A DNA stretch of 64,000 nt from positions 1,054,001-1,118,000 of the forward strand of contig JAZGUH010000143.1 of NCBI GenBank assembly GCA_037893225.1, given 5' to 3'. Each line of letters begins with the position of its first letter. Positions within the stretch are counted from its first letter, which is position 1. This DNA comes from Hippasteria phrygiana (Eukaryota; Echinodermata; Asteroidea; Valvatida; Goniasteridae). Below the pieces are notes generated by a model. It was given only the letters and a program-made list of their open reading frames with translations, was not told the DNA's origin and did not search any database. A program made the translations under genes and the position numbers. Of the stretch, positions 10,542-20,997 are shown in pieces.

Positions 10542-10559
10542 TGGTGGCACCGGTGGGAT
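10542..10559 (+). promoter_or_regulatory. Primer-binding site of the Gypsy element, tRNA-Leu-like
   Basis: TGGTGGCACCGGTGGGAT starts with TGG two bases after the LTR end, as expected for annealing of a tRNA 3' CCA end. From memory of animal tRNA-Leu acceptor and T-stem sequence it fits with about one mismatch. The tRNA assignment is inference. Confidence 0.6.
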
Positions 10560-12780
10560 TCAGTTGCAGAAATAGGGGCTCAATATGTTAAATTTAGGTT
10601 AAATTAAGTTTAAAAATAACAAATTTTGTAATTTGTATAGGTTGAATAATGCAGGGGATAAAGAGAAGATTGATTGAGATTTAGTGTGTACAAATTTATT
10701 ATAAATAAATTAATAAAATAAAAACAAAACAAAAAAACGTAAAAAACAACAACAAAAAACGTTAAAAAAAAGAAAAAAATAAGAAAGGGAAGATTTTGAG
10801 CTTGTTAATAAAAAAAATAAGTTTGTTGGTGAAAAAAGAAAGTAGCCAGACATTTGTTTTTGTTGCGCATTGTGAATTGGGAGTGTTAAAAAGAAGTGAC
10901 AGAAAGTTTCTGTCAGATTAGAGGCAGTTTTTATTAGTGAATATATTTTCTCTACCCCAATTTTGTGTGTAGTGTTGTATATAAATTTAGTCATGAATAT
11001 TCACCCCATTTCTATTATGTAATTCTTTACTGGAGTGTGTTCTTTTATTCCATGGGTACTGAAGTGTGAGGGTAAGTGTGTGTGGGAGAATATAATTGAG
11101 TGAAATGGGTAAATGTGAGGGGTTGGCTTTATCTAGAGACCACTCTGTGGCTGTCTGCACAATGACCAGTGGTTGTGACTCCCTGCTATCAGCATCACTG
11201 AAACTCAAGTTGACACTGTTTTGGAGTGTCCAGAATTTGTTATTCCTTTGGGAATTAGATTTTTGTAGCAGTGGGGGCATCATTGTGAGCAACATTTGCA
11301 GCTTTTTCCATGCAAGTCTGAGACTTTGGGCTGGTGATTGCGAATAGGACGACTGGCTACAAACCCAGAGCCTTTTTAAAACCATTGTGGAGATCTTACT
11401 TTCGATGGTGTTCATTAATTACTTACCGCATGACCTGAGAAGTCGGCCGTAATCTGCATGGACATTCTGGGCCGTACATCGTGCGACGAATGCTTCAGGA
11501 TTGATGCACCGACGGAGACGTCGGATCCATACAGGAAGTCGGACGTGGTGATACATGAACATTTATGATCGATGCACCAACGGAGACGTAGGATCCATAC
11601 CGGAAGTTGGACGTGGTGAATCATAAACATTTAATTTAGTTTACCGTGGTGGTGGGTAAATAGTAATTGAATATTTATGTTGTTGTATATTTTAGGGTTG
11701 TGATTCAGTGACGGAAAACTGTAAAATAAGTGATTGAATTTGTAAAGTTGTTGAATAGCCAATTTTTGTAAAAATTCAATATATTTGAAGCACAAGAGTA
11801 TTTTGTGAATTGATGATTTAGCCTTGGTGGCAATCAAAATTGAGATTTGTTCTCGATTGTGAATTTAGCCTTGGTGGCAATCCAAACTGAGACAGGTGGA
11901 GACCTGATTTTATTGAGTAGTGTTTAGGGCTCATCAGGGGAAGCCCATTTTTGTAGCCCACGATAGCCTTGGTGGCACAAAGTTCTGGGCGAGGTGAAGA
12001 AGCTCGGGTGGGACGAGTTCTGGGTGAGGCGGAAGACTCTGGGATAGCCTTGGTGGCTAGTGGTGAAGCCTTGGGGGCTGGTGATGCGATAGATGTAAAT
12101 TGGTAGAGGCCAGGAGGGCCAGAGTTTGGATTAATAAGTTTGAATAGATGGAATTTTGGATTGGTGTAAATGAAAATATATTGTTGTGCTTTGAAATGAC
12201 AACGTTTAAATAGATTGAATTTTGGATTGGTGTAAATGAAATTTGGAGATATATTTTTGTGCATTGAATTTATTGTTGAACTGGTATAGTTAGAGGCTTG
12301 AGAAGTTATTAAACAGTTAAAACAGTCTGAGAAGTATAATTGAGAGAATTTGTTGTCGGATTTGACCCGAGTATAGATAGAAATAGATGGCCGAGATGTG
12401 CATTGGATATTGCTCTATTTTTTGTAATATTTTAACTGTTGAGTAAACCGCAAATGATTGAGCCTTGGACCGAGTTTAGGTATTAAATAAATTATTTTAA
12501 TAGATTTTTCAGAGTTTTAGTTCGATTTACTGACTGAGTTTTCACAGTTTCTGTATAACATTTCGGGTTGCTAAAAATTAGTGTTGAATTGTTCAGTCAC
12601 TTGGTGGTTGTTTGAGAATCTGCTGTGCTTTTGTTCCCAGTTAATAATTTTTGTTGATGGTGTGTAGACTGTTGTGGCCAAAAGAATGTTCTTTTTTCTT
12701 AATTTGGAATTATTTACATTGTAGTTAAATAGAATTTCACCAGTACTAAATTGCACTTACTAATGAGCAATTCGAATGGA
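10560..12780 (+). other. Untranslated leader of the Gypsy element, rich in internal repeats
   Basis: A long non-coding leader between primer-binding site and gag. It holds a roughly 70-bp tandem duplication (about 11505-11632, core GGAGACGT(C/A)GGATCCATAC). TAGCCTTGGTGGC occurs four times (11819, 11866, 11964, 12045), with a degenerate fifth near 12066. A second duplication lies at about 12150-12245 (GAATTTTGGATTGGTGTAAA twice). An A-rich tract lies at 10710-10790. No coding frame is supported. Confidence 0.6.
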
Positions 12781-12820
12781 AGAACAGGCTTAATACGAAT
12801 ATTTAACATTAAGACAGTCA

Positions 12821-14240
12821 ATTAGAGCTCTAGAAGCTGAGATTGACGAAGCTTATGATGAGCATAAAGGTAACTCGGTGATGGTTGAGGGGGGTGGTCA
12901 AGACTCCCCAAAAGCTTTTTCTTTTAAGCAGTCCTCCACCACAGCACCTATAGCAGACTCCACTAATGGGGAGTCATTACAGACCACTTATGTGCCGAGC
13001 ACATTTGTTGGATTATCTGGTGCGAAAGATACTGGTAACGATACATGCCAAGTCAGCAGGGTTTGTTACTAGCAGATACAATTAGACAGAGGAGAGTAAC
13101 ATTCGATGAGAATACAGAAAATGTACATGGTTCTCCATATACAGGTAGTTATTCACAACGACCTCACACTTCTACACCAATGTGTAGGGCGAAAAACCCG
13201 TTCGCTTCTCCACCATTTGGTTATGCTGCAGCTAATGATAGATCTAGCTGTAGTCATTCAGAGCCATTTTCTGTTTCCACCTCAGTATGTAGTTAAACAA
13301 AACCATTCATCCCTCCACCGTCTTATCATCCTATAGGGCTGATCAGACTTGGACTAGTTTGTGTAAAACCCAAGGTGGTTCATTAAGAGAATCCAAGCCC
13401 ATCGTAATGCTAGAGTCATTTAATGGTGTATCCCTTATGTTTAAAGATTGGCTGACCAATTTCGAAATATGTTGTAAGATAAATGTCTGGTCAGAGAGTC
13501 AAAAGTGTTCGTTTTTAGCTGTTAAACTACGTGGAGCAGCTTTACATGTATACCCAGACTTACCTGTGGAGAAACGTAATGAATACACAAGTGTTGTACG
13601 GTCATTAAGGAACAGGTTTGACAGGTCCCAGCAGACTGATTTGTATAAGGTCCAGCTACGGGCAAGGGTTCGAAAGTCTGGGGAAAGTCTGTCTGAGTTA
13701 GCTAGTGCCATACGCAGGTTAACCAATCGAGCATACCCTGGGATATCAGTTGAAGTTAGGGAGGACCTGGCCAAGGATCAGTTTATAGAAGCTTTAGACT
13801 CTCGTCACACACGTCTGCAGATAAGACGGCGGAAACCATCTTCTTTGGATGAGGCCTTGTCCATAGCAATGGATGAAGAGATGTTGCTCTCTTTGGAAGA
13901 GAGAACTGACCCAGCGGCTAGTATACAGGTTTTGAAATGTTCTGACAGTTTTCATACAAAGTTTGGAGCTCCTGTGTCTTTTGTGGATGATCACAAAAAA
14001 AAACACCAAAGTGAAGATGACCGTTATCTTGAACTCAGTGAGAAAGTTGATGATCTCATAGGGATGATTGAATCATTGAAGATGAGAAACAAGCCATCTC
14101 ATCAGAATAGGGAAATTGTTCGCTGGACGTGTAAAAGAAAAGGTCACGTCCGTGCAAACTGTCCGGAAAACCAAGACACTAACTTTGCACATTCTAACAA
14201 ACCAGACCATACTTCTGGGGTGGCCGGTTCGGAAAACTAG
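12821..14240 (+). pseudogene. Ty3/Gypsy gag polyprotein, frameshifted at the 5' end
   Basis: Readable gag begins with RALEAEIDEAYDEHKG near 12821, shifts frame near 13050 and again near 13330, then stays open from 13359 to 14240. The long frame has the capsid signature (PIVMLESFNGVSLMFKDWL, then a YTSVVRSLRNRFDRSQQ-like core). Near the C-terminus is a CCHC zinc-knuckle-like stretch, RWTCKRKGHVRANCPE, whose first cysteine is replaced by Arg. Gag forms the particle that packages the RNA. Translation would require at least two corrections, so the gene is inactive. A protease frame follows after the stop at 14240. Confidence 0.8.
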
Positions 14241-14329
14241 GTTCGGCTAAGAGTGGGGTCGACTCTTGGCCGAAGGAAGTTGGAAAGACCCAGAGTAGGA
14301 ATTTTGAGGGACAGTCTCTATTTGTCCAA

Positions 14330-15055
14330 GCTTGAGTGTACAGTCAGGATGTACAATTTATGGTCGACACTGGTTCGTCGCATTCAATTTTGCATTCGGA
14401 TGTGTGGGAAACATTTCCCGATGAAGTGAAAAGGGAAATCCGTCAGACCACGAGATCATTGGTCACTGTAGATGGAAGTCCACTTAATGTTGTCGGTGAG
14501 GCGACTGTTACCCTCAGTTCAGGTAAACTAAGAGTCGAGGTGGATGTCATCATCGCAAATGTGACCCAGGCTGGAATTCTTGGGTTTGACTTTTTGGAGG
14601 AATTCAATGTCACACTTGATTTTTTAAGAGGGAAATTGGTGGTAGATAAATATGAGATTTCTATGCAACGAAATAGTAATCTCCCAATGTGTTGCCGTGT
14701 GAGTATAGCAGAAACGACTACCGTTCCTGCTCGATCTGAAGTTATTTTGCCCGGCAAAATTCGTGTTAGGGGAGAGTTGCCTTGCAATGGTGTCATTGAG
14801 GCAACTTCTAAATACAAAAAACAATCCCCAGGTATTGTGGTAGGTAGAACTTTGGTTAATCCTCAAAAAGTCATTGTACCTTTACAAATCATTAACCCAA
14901 CTGCCTCAGATTTGGTTTTGTACAGGGGTACTAACGTTGCCGTGGTGCAGCAGGTGAGCGAAGTGACATCGGCATTTGCTGAAGACACGTCTTGTCAATC
15001 TGCTACACTGGATCGTCCCCTGCAAGACTTGTTTGAAAGAGTGCAGATGGATTGA
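14330..15055 (+). CDS. Ty3/Gypsy aspartic protease region of pol
   Basis: The frame contains QFMVDTGSSHSILHSDVW, with the catalytic D-T-G triad as D-T-G-S-S, and the partner motif ILGFDFLEEF about 75 residues later. That order and spacing are those of retropepsin-like proteases, which cleave gag-pol. The rest (about residues 120-239) is a linker towards reverse transcriptase. The frame is open for 239 codons and ends at 15055. RT continues in another frame, so the gag-pol fusion is broken here. ATG 14336 is only the first Met after a stop; natural expression would be by readthrough or frameshift from gag. Confidence 0.8.
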
Positions 15056-15059
15056 GGGA

Positions 15060-16055
15060 AGACCAGAAGAAATCTCTCCACTAGTTGTTGATGAAGCATC
15101 AAGAGGCATTCATGGGTCATGGTGGTAGACTTGGGAGGACAGACAGATTCTTTCATCGTATTGACACCGGAGATGCTGCACCAATTAAACAGCATGCTCG
15201 ACGGATACCAATTCATCAAAGGGTTGAGGTTTAGCGACAGCTTGATGAAATGCTTTATCAGGAGGTGGTTCAACCATCTCTTAGCCCCTAGTCCTCTCCG
15301 ATCGTTCTGGTAAGAAAAAAAGATGGCAGCCTGAGGTTCTGCATAGATTACAGGCGTCTCAACCAGGTGACTCAGAAGGATGCATATCCCCTGCCTCGGA
15401 TTGATGACAGTCTAGATGCTTTAGCTGGTTCCTGTTGGTTTTCTACTCTTGATCTAGCATCCGGTTATTGGCAGACGGAAATGCATCCAGACGACCGTGA
15501 GAAAACTGCCTTCTCTGCTTGAACCGGGTTATTTGAGTTCAATGTACTTCCATTTGGGCTATGCAATGCCCCGAGTACCTTTGAGAGATTGATGGAGGTT
15601 GTTTTACAGGGTCTTCAATGGGAGGTTTGTCTCATCTACCTGGATGACATTATTATCTATTCCAAGGCATTTGACGAACATTTGGACCGTCTCTCAAAGG
15701 TGCTCGGTGCACTGCAGGGAGCAGGTTTAAAGTTAAAACCCAAGAAATGTGTTCTAACTCGTCAGGAAGTCACCTATTTTGGTCATATTGTTTCCTCTTA
15801 GGGGATTGCCACTGATCCTACAAAAAAACGACTTCGGGAATGGCCTACTCCATGCAACCTCACCGATGTCCGAAGCTTTCTTGGGATTTGTTCTTATTAT
15901 CGGAAGTTCATTGTTGATTTTGCTCATACCGCTGAACCCCTACATCGATTGACACAGAAAAATGTAAAGTTCCTCTGGACAGATGAGTGTAGCCGGGCAT
16001 TTGAAGATCTCAAACACAAGCTGACAACTGCTCAACATTTGCCAATCAGTAGAAA
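15060..16055 (+). pseudogene. Ty3/Gypsy reverse transcriptase, truncated before RNase H
   Basis: Across frame changes near 15060-15310 I read HRIDTGDAAPIKQHARRIP, then from about 15316 [58 protein letters not shown], the catalytic YLDDIIIYS (about 15640), TYFGHIVSS and SFLGICSYYRKF. In-frame stops are TGA at 15520, at a site where Arg is usual and so consistent with CpG decay, and TAG at 15799. Homology ends at ECSRAFEDLKHKLT near 16050, at the start of the RNase H domain. RNase H, integrase and 3' LTR are absent. It would copy the element RNA into DNA, but this copy is defective. Confidence 0.85.
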
Positions 16056-17130
16056 TAGAAATTTCAAAACATGTGCATGCACATGTATTAATAAAGTATT
16101 TGCTTCAAGTATTTGCATGTATTTCCTTGTACAAGTATAATCCATGCATTCAGTAAAATTCACTATGAACAAAATTAATTTAAACATGCCACTGCATTGA
16201 CAATTCTATAGAATTACCAAGTTTATGGGCTTCCAAAAGAGTTATTGCATGTGAAGATAAATCAATAGGATCACTTATAGACTTTATGGCAAATGTCATG
16301 TCTAAAAGTTTGATTCACGCAATTCTCTGAGTGTGCGAACATTTTTAGTTTAACAAAAATGGAGGGTTGCAAAAATTCAGAAAAACATTTTGTAATTTTA
16401 TCTGTTGAAGAAAATGTGTTTATTGAAAAAAAATGCAATTTTTTAAAAAGCATGGATAATATCTATTTGCAATTTATGAAGGACATTTTTATAAGGTCTA
16501 AAGAAATCAACACAACCCTCAAAAAGGTGAACGACATAACATTACCTCGGTTGTATTACTTGTCATGTTTCAACCGCACACAAAAGAATATTTACATTGT
16601 ATAAACAATATACATGTACATGCAGTTTTTTTTTTTTTTACATGTAGTCTTTGTAAGAAGCATTCCTTTGAAATTTTGGAAATCAAATTAAAAACATTTC
16701 CAATCTGATGAAAAAACAGAGCCCTGTGTGTTCTAATATTCTGTTTTTTCAATTTCAAATAAGGGTTTGCCCATCCCGACCTAGTATTACATGTACATGC
16801 ATTACAATTAGCATTGCATGCTCAGTGCTTTCTAGTCTGTGTGAGGTATAAAACAATCACATACTGTTTGGGTGGAATTCGAACACACAACCTTCCACTC
16901 TCTTGTGCAGATGGGATCACTGGGAAATTTGATCCCTGGGCAACATGTATATCGCATGCAGTTAGCTGGAAGGGTTAACCCTTATATTTGAGTTAACATT
17001 GCAATGACGCAAATCCAGCAATTTCTCATCCTGTGCAAATACCTTAATTTTCTGTTCATTCCAATAGCATATTCTCTTCATGTCTATCCATTATTTATAG
17101 CTGATTTATAATTATATAAAGCCACAGTTA
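16056..17130. other. No supported gene; possible tRNA-like SINE trace
   Basis: AT-rich. Around 16870-16900 the minus strand reads GTGTGTTCGAATTCCACCC, which resembles a tRNA T-arm/B-box, as in tRNA-derived SINEs. No A-box or ends could be defined. Confidence 0.3.
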
Positions 17131-17134
17131 GCAG

Positions 17135-17676
17135 CTTGTTCTCTACATAGTTTGTTACATTGTGGAATGTGGATTGCTATCCTGGACTGGACTATTAACA
17201 GAATCAATGTTTTATTATTCACCAAAAACAATGCGTACCTGAACGTTTGTTTCTTGTTAACAGTTTAAAAAGTATTTTTTAATGCGGATTTGATTGAACA
17301 AATTCTATCAATACATCCAAATTGTAACATTACCTTATTTGAAGATTGTTCTTTCAAAGTGCCTATTTTTCTTTTCTTTTTAAGCTTAAAATTGTTATCT
17401 AAACAATTTAAAAACCAAATATTTCAGGCAATACACATCTGCCATTACACCTCTAAAAATGTAACTTGAAAATATGGTAATCGAGCTACATGTACCGTAA
17501 TCTTGAAAATATTAATCGCCAGAGTTTCCAACTTGTTCTCAACAAAGTTTGTTACATCGTGGATTGCTATCCTGGATTGGACTATTAACAGAATTAAAGT
17601 TTTCCCACCGAAAAATGTGTACCTCAACGTTTGTTTCTTGTGTACAGTTTAAGGAGTATTTTTTAAGGCGTATTTC
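17135..17676. repeat. Direct duplication of about 150 bp
   Basis: 17135-17290 and 17532-17676 share CTTGTTCTC, TTTGTTACAT, GGATTGCTATCCTGGA, TGGACTATTAACAGAAT, AACGTTTGTTTCTTG and AGTATTTTTTAA in the same order, with small indels. The second copy overlaps the 3' end of the short minus-strand ORF at 17649-17915, suggesting that frame is cut by repeat sequence. Confidence 0.8.
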
Positions 17677-17915
17677 TTAGGCATCGCGAGTCTGGAACCA
17701 GGTAGTATACCGTCACTGCCATCATGATCTTCTACGAAACACCTCGTTATGTCAGCCGATTTCCCACCCAAATCCTTCCAAATTTGTACACTTTCTAAAA
17801 ACTTTGTCCACGATGTCTCAGTTATTGGTTTGATGTCTTCATAAACTTCAGATAAATGTGCATAGCATTTCAATTTGGTAGACTCCGTTTCATTTTTCTT
17901 ACGTGTATCGGCCAT
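17649..17915 (-). CDS. Uncharacterised 88-codon ORF, possible first exon or TE-derived N-terminal domain
   Basis: ATG at 17915 opens MADTRKKNETESTKLKC, followed by YAHLSEVYEDIKPITETSW and KFLESVQIWKDLGGKSADI. The composition is protein-like (mixed charge, Trp at conserved-looking spacing) and differs from the low-complexity frames nearby. It reminds me of a short N-terminal Cys/Trp-containing domain seen in many uncharacterised, possibly transposon-derived animal proteins, but that is from memory and not firm. The last residues lie in the duplicated repeat 17532-17676, so the downstream part is missing or in another exon. Function unknown. Confidence 0.35.
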   Translation of the reverse strand: MADTRKKNETESTKLKCYAHLSEVYEDIKPITETSWTKFLESVQIWKDLGGKSADITRCFVEDHDGSDGILPGSRLAMPKKYALKNTP

Positions 17916-17922
17916 ATTAACG

Positions 17923-18102
17923 ATTGTTTTGACGTTGCCACTGGTTTCGACCTCCCATGGGTAGTAATAAAACAGCTATGTTCATTGTTTTGACGTTGCC
18001 ACTGGTTTCGACGTCCCATGGGTGGTAATAATAGCTATGTTCATTGTTTTGACGTTGCCACTGGTTTCGACGTCCCACATGTGGTAATAACAGCCATGTT
18101 CA
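17923..18102. repeat. Three tandem copies of a 59-61-bp unit
   Basis: ATTGTTTTGACGTTGCCACT starts at 17923, 17984 and 18043. Each copy continues with GGTTTCGAC(C/G)TCCCA and GGTAATAA. The array lies directly upstream of the minus-strand ATG at 17915. Confidence 0.9.
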
Positions 18103-18425
18103 TCAGCTACAAAATCTGTTTGTTCAGCAGGCTCAGTGTCTGAAGCGCTCTCTTGTCCATGCACTGGCGTTGATATATGTAAAACAAAGGAAATACACAC
18201 AACACAATAAAACTGAAATGTTTATTAAATGTATATTTCGGCCCAAAAATATCAGCCACCAGGTCAACCGTTCTTATTATCTAAAGGGTAAATTAATAGA
18301 AGTGCAAACCCTTATTTAAATAAACATAACACCGATGCAAGACAATATAATAACATTAGTGTGTAAATTCTTTTCAACATTCTATTCCCAACAAAGCTGA
18401 TTTTCAACAAAGCTATTTTGTTCAG

Positions 18426-18449
18426 CCCCCCCCCCCCCCCCCCCCCCCC
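18426..18449. repeat. Poly-C tract
   Basis: Uninterrupted run of about 24 C. A poly-A run of about 19-20 lies at 18704-18722. Confidence 0.95.
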
Positions 18450-18915
18450 AAGGATCTGTTTGCAGTATACATGTATAGTAACAGCCTGAAGAAAAACCCA
18501 CCAAGACAGGTTGGGGAATAAATTCAGTTGTTTTCGGAACTTCATGCATTTGCTAGTTAAAAAATTGTCCAGGGGTTTCCTTATGGGTGGTGAACCCAAT
18601 AAAACAGTTTGCATGAGTATGATAATTAAGATATAAATTCTTATTCATAACAAAATGTGTATAATTAGTGCAACCAAAATGAATGCCTGCAGTCAATCTT
18701 CATATAAAAAAAAAAAAAAAAAATTGTATTGCAAAAAGCGCTTGTAGCGCCTATAGCTGGAGCAAAAGTTTTAACTGAAAATTGAATTTCACAGAAAGTG
18801 AAACTTCAAGTTCTAAACACTCCCGTTCATAAATATCGAGTTTATCTACCCGTTACAATCAAAAATTAGCCGTAGGTTTTCAAGATAGGGCGAAATTAAG
18901 AGAACTGGCCATAAT

Positions 18916-19060
18916 CTGGTCGGCGGGCCGATGGCGGGCCACCGGTGATAGCTGAAGCCACCGGTGACAGCCGAAGCCACCGGTGACCGCCGAAGCCACC
19001 GGTGCCACCCATTTACTACTGGTGGCCCACCGAACACGAAATAATTATGGGGACTGGCTA
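18916..19060. repeat. Dispersed GC-rich repeat with 19-bp ACCGGTG-containing units, copy 1
   Basis: Starts CTGGTCGGCGGGCCGATGGC and contains three units of about 19 bp (AGCCGAAGCCACCGGTGAC and variants). It then has GCCACCCATTT and CCGAACAC, extending to GGCTATAT. A second copy with fewer internal units lies at 40192-40300. The repeated core ACCGGT is palindromic. No coding potential. Confidence 0.75.
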
Positions 19061-19282
19061 TATCATCTCTAGACTTGAAGACAAGTCGTTTAGACAGTCG
19101 TGTTTTGTCCGCAGGCGCCGTCATTATGCGCGGTACGTTAGGTTAATACGCCCGCATTTCGTGAAGTTCCGATATGTCCAACGACTTGACTAACATGTCT
19201 CCAGGCGGAAATTCAAATATGCAACCAGGCAGTATGTATATGCATCATAAAGCAGCCAACGATAGCATATCTGACATAATAT

Positions 19283-19720
19283 GATATGCCTGATAATCGA
19301 CTCCCCAAAAAGATATTCTATGGTGAACTAACAACAGGCAAAAGATCTGCTGGTGGTCAATTCAAGAGATATAAGGATTGCCTTAAAGCAACCATGAAGC
19401 AATGCAACATCAATGTGAGTAACTGGGAAGAACATGCCCAGGATCGAACGATATGGCGAAGATCATCCCACGAAGGTGCATCAAGCTTCGAAGCCCGTCG
19501 CACCAGGGAGGCTGAGCTGAAAGGACGGCAACGGAAATCTCGTCAGCTAGACGCTTCCCTGCGTGTCCACCCCCCCCCCCCAAGATCTAGTGTGTCTAGT
19601 GTGTGACCGCAGCTCCCTGACTATTAGCCATCAGCGACCACACAACACCTACTAGCATAGAGATGTTGGCTGTCAACTTCGAGTTTCGAAGGACGAACTA
19701 TATATATATGACATAATAAG
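19283..19720 (+). pseudogene. 3' end of a non-LTR retrotransposon (RTE/Ingi-like tail)
   Basis: The frame from 19286 reads MPDNRLPKKIFYGELTTGKR, QFKRYKDCLKATMKQC and NWEEHAQDRTIWRRSSHEG. This is the characteristic C-terminal tail after the RT domain in the LINE family that also supplies the copies at 35.5-37.7 kb (there as SSDRLPKQIIYSQLRSGHR and RLRFKDTIKRNLK). Only the tail and 3' untranslated part to an ATATATAT stretch near 19710 are present. Its orientation is opposite to the large LINE at 21-26.5 kb, so it is probably a separate 5'-truncated insertion. Confidence 0.75.
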
Positions 19721-20108
19721 AAGCATCCATTAAAGGTATGGGGATTTGTTTTCTTTTTCTAGGTTAGTATAAGTTTTTTCGAAAAAGCGAAAAGTGAACT
19801 ACAAGACGTTACTCAAACCCCCCTTCAAAGAATGAGGGCGCTCCTGTTGTAAATGTAACTCTATCTATAGCGCGCGTGACCCCGATACCTGTACGACCTT
19901 TTTACAAGCTGTGCCATGTATGCGGTTAGCGCTGAAAGATGTAACATGTATATTCATATTCTCTTTATTCTTAACCAATCAAACTGTACCATCAATAAAT
20001 ATTCATATTTTCTTGACTCTTAGCCAATCAGAATGTTCCGTCCAAATTCGGTAGCAGGCTGGCATGTAGTCTTGGCCCAAGACGTTACTGTGTGATACTT
20101 CGCCACCG

Positions 20109-20519
20109 TTTTCACGAACTGACACTTACGCGCACCTGGGTGTCAGTTCGTGAAACCCCGTACTGAGTAAATTTCGGTTTCACGAACTGACACCCAGGTG
20201 TGCGCGCGCACATCGGGCACTGACTCACTGGAGAAGAATTTTTGTTTTCACGAATTGACACGCAAGCATGCAGGGGAAATACCATTCTAAGAAAAGCGCT
20301 TTAAAAGCTTTGACACGAATCTACTTCATCTGTATACTTGTGGGTTACAGAAACATTGAACTAAAAACCTCTAAACTCGTGAAATAAAAAATGGTTTCAG
20401 TTCGTGAAAATGTGGTTAGCGCGCGCCCCCCTACTTGGGTGTCAGTTCGTGAAACGAAAATTATTCGGTTCTGTAAAATACGCGCGCGTGCGTGCACTTT
20501 GGAGAGTGTCAGTTCGTGG
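20109..20519. repeat. Cluster of seven inverted/direct copies of a GGTGTCAGTTCGTGAAA motif
   Basis: GGTGTCAGTTCGTGAAA or its complement occurs at 20109-20125 (reverse), 20139-20155 (forward), 20178-20194 (reverse), 20245-20261 (reverse, one change), 20395-20410 (forward, partial), 20437-20455 (forward) and 20505-20519 (forward, partial). Two of them sit in a perfect 25-bp inverted repeat, 20133-20157 against 20176-20200, with an 18-nt loop. GCGCGC-rich runs separate the motifs. No ORF is supported. It may be terminal sequence of a DNA transposon family or nested fold-back elements. Confidence 0.85.
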
Positions 20520-20851
20520 TGTTGGTGACGACTTGTCATCAACAGAGGGCGCAGTTTACAGGTTGTCACCGGCGGTCGTGCTCGCGATCAATCACGGATG
20601 TACAGTAACGTCTTGGATATTTCTACTTTTGAGGGCAGGACTAGACTCTGGAAATCGTGGCTAATCATGCATTATTCATATCACGTGACTGGTCTGACCG
20701 ATTGCCCCAATATGCAACATGCGCCTGTGGTCGACGCGCCGTGTAATATAATACCGTTTGAAAAACGTAGATGTGTGTACATATACAAAAGCCACTTGTA
20801 CATATCAACATGTAGGCCTACACCGTGGATATACATCAGTACGATACAAAC

Positions 20852-20990
20852 CAGTGTTGTAGTCGAGACCCCGAAGTCCGAGACCGAGACCGAGACCTAA
20901 TGGTCCGAGACCGAGACCTGGAAGACCGAGACCGAGACCGAGACCGAGACCTAATGGCCCGAGACCGAGAGCAGGCACCGCTGATGAAAG
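20852..20990 (+). mobile_element. Truncated hAT-type MITE end with GAGACC repeats
   Basis: Starts CAGTGTTGTAGTCGAGAC, one base different from the terminus of the element at 58-462. It is followed by an imperfect (CCGAGA)n tract with interspersed ATGG. No matching right end is visible before the LINE sequence begins at about 20998, so the element is truncated or solo-ended. Confidence 0.6.
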
Positions 20991-20997
20991 GTCTCCA

